Source: Chlamydiota bacterium (GTDB taxonomy: Bacteria > Chlamydiota > Chlamydiia > Chlamydiales > Rhabdochlamydiaceae). Taken from it: a stretch of 6,735 nucleotides of DNA. The DNA lies in the NCBI GenBank assembly GCA_013041585.1, contig JABEVM010000193.1:1-6735 (forward strand). Direction: 5' to 3'. The notes below the pieces were generated by a model, which was not told the DNA's origin, searched no databases, and worked only from the letters and a program-made list of their open reading frames with translations. Position 1 is the stretch's first letter; the number at the start of each line of letters is the position of its first letter. The translations under genes and the position numbers were made by a program. Below, piece by piece: positions 4,723-6,735 of the stretch.

Positions 4723-6702
4723 TTAGTTCGTGCGGGAAGCTGATTCAATTGTCTGACTTGAATGTGTTAAACCAGAGTAATAAGACTCTAGGCCCGCTAA
4801 ATCTTTGTGGTGTTTTCCATAGGCTTGTCGTAAAGCCTGGTTAGAGTTTTGTTCTTCGATGTAAAATGTTTCCAATTCTTGAAGCTCTGAAGTGTACTTT
4901 CCGTAAACGACTCTTTCTGGTTCCATGTCAATGGTGCATGAACCCAAACCGATCAGATCTTGATAACTTCCTAAAGAGGGTTTTGGAGCGTGGGGAGAGG
5001 ATGCACTTGCTGGAGTAAACGGATCAAAGGCCTCAACTCGGAAATCTTCTTCTTGATCATCCGTCTCGAAATCAATGGTAAAAATGTGAGAATCCAAATC
5101 AATCAAATTTTCATTTTCTGAAGCGGACTGTTGTACAGAAGAGGCATTTCTTCTCTCTGCTGTAAATGGATCATCTTCGTGCATAGCTCTCACAGCTTCG
5201 AATACTTTATTTTCATCAGGATCATCTAGGTTCCACCAAATTTGGGCATAGCTGCGTAGGATTTCCTCGACCTTTTCTTTACGAACTGCTGGATCTTTAT
5301 TTTGCATTGCTACTATAACAGCGTTTTTCCAAGAACGGCCGTTCTTTCTTGTAAATATTCGATCAGCAGTTATGGAATTTGTTCTACCATAGTCTTTTTG
5401 AAAGAGATAGGAATAGCTGTGCTGGAAGAGAAAATTAATAGTGTAGGCACTTTCGATGAGCAGAATCGAAGCAACGAGTTTTACAATTTTTAAAGAAGCG
5501 TACAGTATTACTTTTACAGGGTATCCTAATGCTGCCCAAAAACCAGTTTTTGGTATTTTTGGAGCAGGTTCTCTAAGGGTAACTTCTTTTTGCTGTAATA
5601 TCGTGTTTGCATGACGTTCAATTTTTTTCAAAGAAAGATCGGGAGAGTCTACAACAAAGCGTCTTCCAATGGCATAAGAACCGCCAAAATCAGAAACGAT
5701 GTCTCCATCCACATCCATGACCCAAAGTAGTTCGTTAAGATTAGCAATCTTTTTCGCCGCTTCTGCAGTTTCATAGGTAACTTTTGGAGAGTTGAAGGCA
5801 TAAGCCTTTTTAATATATTCAGGGAATGCAACAGTTGTAAGCTGAGTTAAAGCTCCACCTAAACTATGCCCGCAAATGATTGCTGGCTGCTCGCGATTCC
5901 GAGTATAGACATTTAGCAAGTAAAGAATAAGAAATTTTGAATCTTCAAAAAGCGGGGTTCCTATCCCACCAAGTATAGCTTCTACAGAAAGGTCATTATA
6001 GATTGATTCAAAGCTTGATGGAGATGTTCCTCGGAATACAAAAATAGGAGGAAGATCATCGTTTTCAGGAACAAGAATCATGAGAGGGGCGCCACCTGAT
6101 AAGTTTACAACTTTACATTTGTAAAGCTCATGTTTTGGGCTGCCATTTACATGGTTAGTCCAAGGAATACGGAAAGTTGAATCATATTCTGGTCGAGAAT
6201 AGGCTAAGCGCTTTGCTAAGAGCTCTGTGATCATCCATTGCCTTCTCTCAAGGTTCTCTTCTTGTTCCGTAAGTTTAAGATCGATGCTTAGGGTTACTAA
6301 GTTTTCAAAGTTTTTATTCCTTTCTCCTTCAGAGGTTCCCGATGTCATTTCATACGTTTTGGCATCACGACAAAGGTTAGCCTCTCTTAGTAATGCGCCA
6401 CTACGCTCCTGGTAGATACGATCGTCTTCAGCGGCAGGTATGCTATCATCTGAATGACTTCTCGTTGGAGATCCGGAGGAAGGCTGAGGGGATGGAAATC
6501 GAAAACCTTCTTCAGAAGACGGAGAACCTGAGGAACATCCTGAGTCCAACTCTGATGGGCTAGGGGTTCCAACCGATCTAAAAGGTTGTAAAGGCGGGAC
6601 GAAAATTTTTCTATGTAATTCCGTAGGAGCGTGCGAATCCTCTTCTCTCGTAAGAGATTGAGATAGAAGTTCTTGAGAATCTGCAATTCTGGTTGTTTGC
6701 AT
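4723..6702 (-). CDS. Class 3 lipase-like protein with disordered termini, putative effector
   Basis: This 659-residue protein has a class 3 (fungal type) lipase core at about residues 195-370: oxyanion region VFRGT (222-226), nucleophile elbow GHSLGG with Ser280, a likely catalytic Asp in GDIV (D334), and His364 in ERHAN. The triad seems complete, so an acyl ester or phospholipid hydrolase is likely; the substrate is unknown. Residues 45-95 are rich in Ser, Pro, Asp and Glu and look disordered. After the core, residues 388-427 form a long hydrophobic stretch with a few lysines, perhaps one or two membrane segments. Residues 505-600 are acidic and low in complexity, with a two-copy repeat. There is no Sec signal peptide. 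The architecture resembles secreted effectors of intracellular bacteria, but secretion is an inference. The start is the first in-frame ATG; the leader is AT-only with no Shine-Dalgarno. The gene points toward zwf with a 120-nt gap. The lipase fold is firm, the biological role is not. Confidence 0.88.
   Translation of the reverse strand: MQTTRIADSQELLSQSLTREEDSHAPTELHRKIFVPPLQPFRSVGTPSPSELDSGCSSGSPSSEEGFRFPSPQPSSGSPTRSHSDDSIPAAEDDRIYQERSGALLREANLCRDAKTYEMTSGTSEGERNKNFENLVTLSIDLKLTEQEENLERRQWMITELLAKRLAYSRPEYDSTFRIPWTNHVNGSPKHELYKCKVVNLSGGAPLMILVPENDDLPPIFVFRGTSPSSFESIYNDLSVEAILGGIGTPLFEDSKFLILYLLNVYTRNREQPAIICGHSLGGALTQLTTVAFPEYIKKAYAFNSPKVTYETAEAAKKIANLNELLWVMDVDGDIVSDFGGSYAIGRRFVVDSPDLSLKKIERHANTILQQKEVTLREPAPKIPKTGFWAALGYPVKVILYASLKIVKLVASILLIESAYTINFLFQHSYSYLFQKDYGRTNSITADRIFTRKNGRSWKNAVIVAMQNKDPAVRKEKVEEILRSYAQIWWNLDDPDENKVFEAVRAMHEDDPFTAERRNASSVQQSASENENLIDLDSHIFTIDFETDDQEEDFRVEAFDPFTPASASSPHAPKPSLGSYQDLIGLGSCTIDMEPERVVYGKYTSELQELETFYIEEQNSNQALRQAYGKHHKDLAGLESYYSGLTHSSQTIESASRTN
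4915..5025 (-). repeat. Degenerate protein repeat, copy 2 (lipase residues 560-596)
   Basis: This copy begins DPFTP, has a low-complexity Ser/Pro/Ala linker, then DLIGLGS and TIDMEPE. It matches the copy at 5065-5172 in motif order and spacing (DPF to LI is 23 residues here, 22 there). The two start points are 49 residues apart. The likeness is seen at protein level; linkers have diverged. LIGLG lacks the acidic last residue of a clathrin box. Confidence 0.55.
5065..5172 (-). repeat. Degenerate protein repeat, copy 1 (lipase residues 511-546)
   Basis: This copy begins DPFTA, has a polar Ser/Gln/Asn/Glu linker, then NLIDLDS and TIDFE. It carries both a DPF tripeptide (5164-5172) and LIDLD (5092-5106), which fits the clathrin-box pattern Leu-hydrophobic-x-hydrophobic-acidic. 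Its partner copy lies at 4915-5025. Confidence 0.55.
5422..5541 (-). other. Hydrophobic segment of the lipase-like protein (residues 388-427)
   Basis: About 40 residues rich in Leu, Ile, Val, Ala, Phe and Tyr lie directly after the catalytic core, interrupted by lysines at 397, 405 and 408. The stretch could be one long amphipathic membrane anchor or two short transmembrane helices in a hairpin. A bilobed hydrophobic domain of this size is typical of chlamydial inclusion-membrane proteins, although here it lies far from the N-terminus. Confidence 0.5.
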
Positions 6703-6723
6703 TTATTTATAAAATTTATGTTA

Positions 6724-6729
6724 TTTATA
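6724..6729 (-). promoter_or_regulatory. Possible -10 element of the lipase gene
   Basis: The minus strand reads TATAAA here, 21 nt before the ATG at 6702, which would give a leader of about 15 nt. The matching -35 region would lie past the window end, so it cannot be tested. The whole 33-nt leader is almost only A and T and lacks a purine-rich ribosome site. Confidence 0.25.
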
Positions 6730-6735
6730 CTAACA

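Noticed and set aside
4650..4844. Small plus-strand reading frame of 64 codons spanning the lipase-zwf spacer
   Set aside because: More than half lies antisense to the lipase C-terminus, there is no ribosome site or family motif, and the Lys-rich part is only the AT tract read as codons.

Overview
This AT-leaning window looks bacterial and most likely comes from a chlamydia-related organism (Parachlamydiales type, e.g. the Waddlia/Parachlamydia/Simkania group). That assignment is inferred from family resemblance and from gene content: a zwf-opcA-pgl cluster beside a long, disordered, effector-like lipase and a secreted phosphodiesterase-type enzyme. No ribosomal or other taxonomic marker is present.

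Layout. Positions 1-142 are an AT-rich leader holding a reasonable sigma70-like promoter. Positions 143-1126 (+) encode an exported endonuclease/exonuclease/phosphatase (EEP) superfamily enzyme with its full set of active-site motifs. A hairpin at 1140-1166 separates it from the convergent minus-strand genes. On the minus strand, reading from right to left, come a 659-residue class 3 lipase-like protein (6702-4723), a 120-nt AT-rich spacer, then zwf (4602-3058), opcA (3058-1964) and pgl (1970-1173).

How the genes work together. zwf, opcA and pgl overlap by 1 and 7 nt and form one transcription/translation unit. Zwf oxidises glucose-6-phosphate and makes NADPH, OpcA is the assembly/activity factor for Zwf, and Pgl hydrolyses the resulting lactone to 6-phosphogluconate. 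Together they are the oxidative entry of the pentose phosphate pathway; gnd is not in the window.

The most interesting object is the lipase-like protein. A complete alpha/beta-hydrolase core (oxyanion FRGT, GHSLGG, GDIV Asp, RHA His) sits between a Ser/Pro-rich disordered N-terminus and a hydrophobic, possibly bilobed segment. Beyond that is a disordered, acidic C-terminal region with a degenerate two-copy repeat carrying eukaryote-like endocytic short motifs: two DPF tripeptides and a clathrin-box-like LIDLD. This suggests, but does not prove, an effector that acts on host membranes and trafficking.

No tRNA, rRNA, CRISPR array or insertion sequence was seen.
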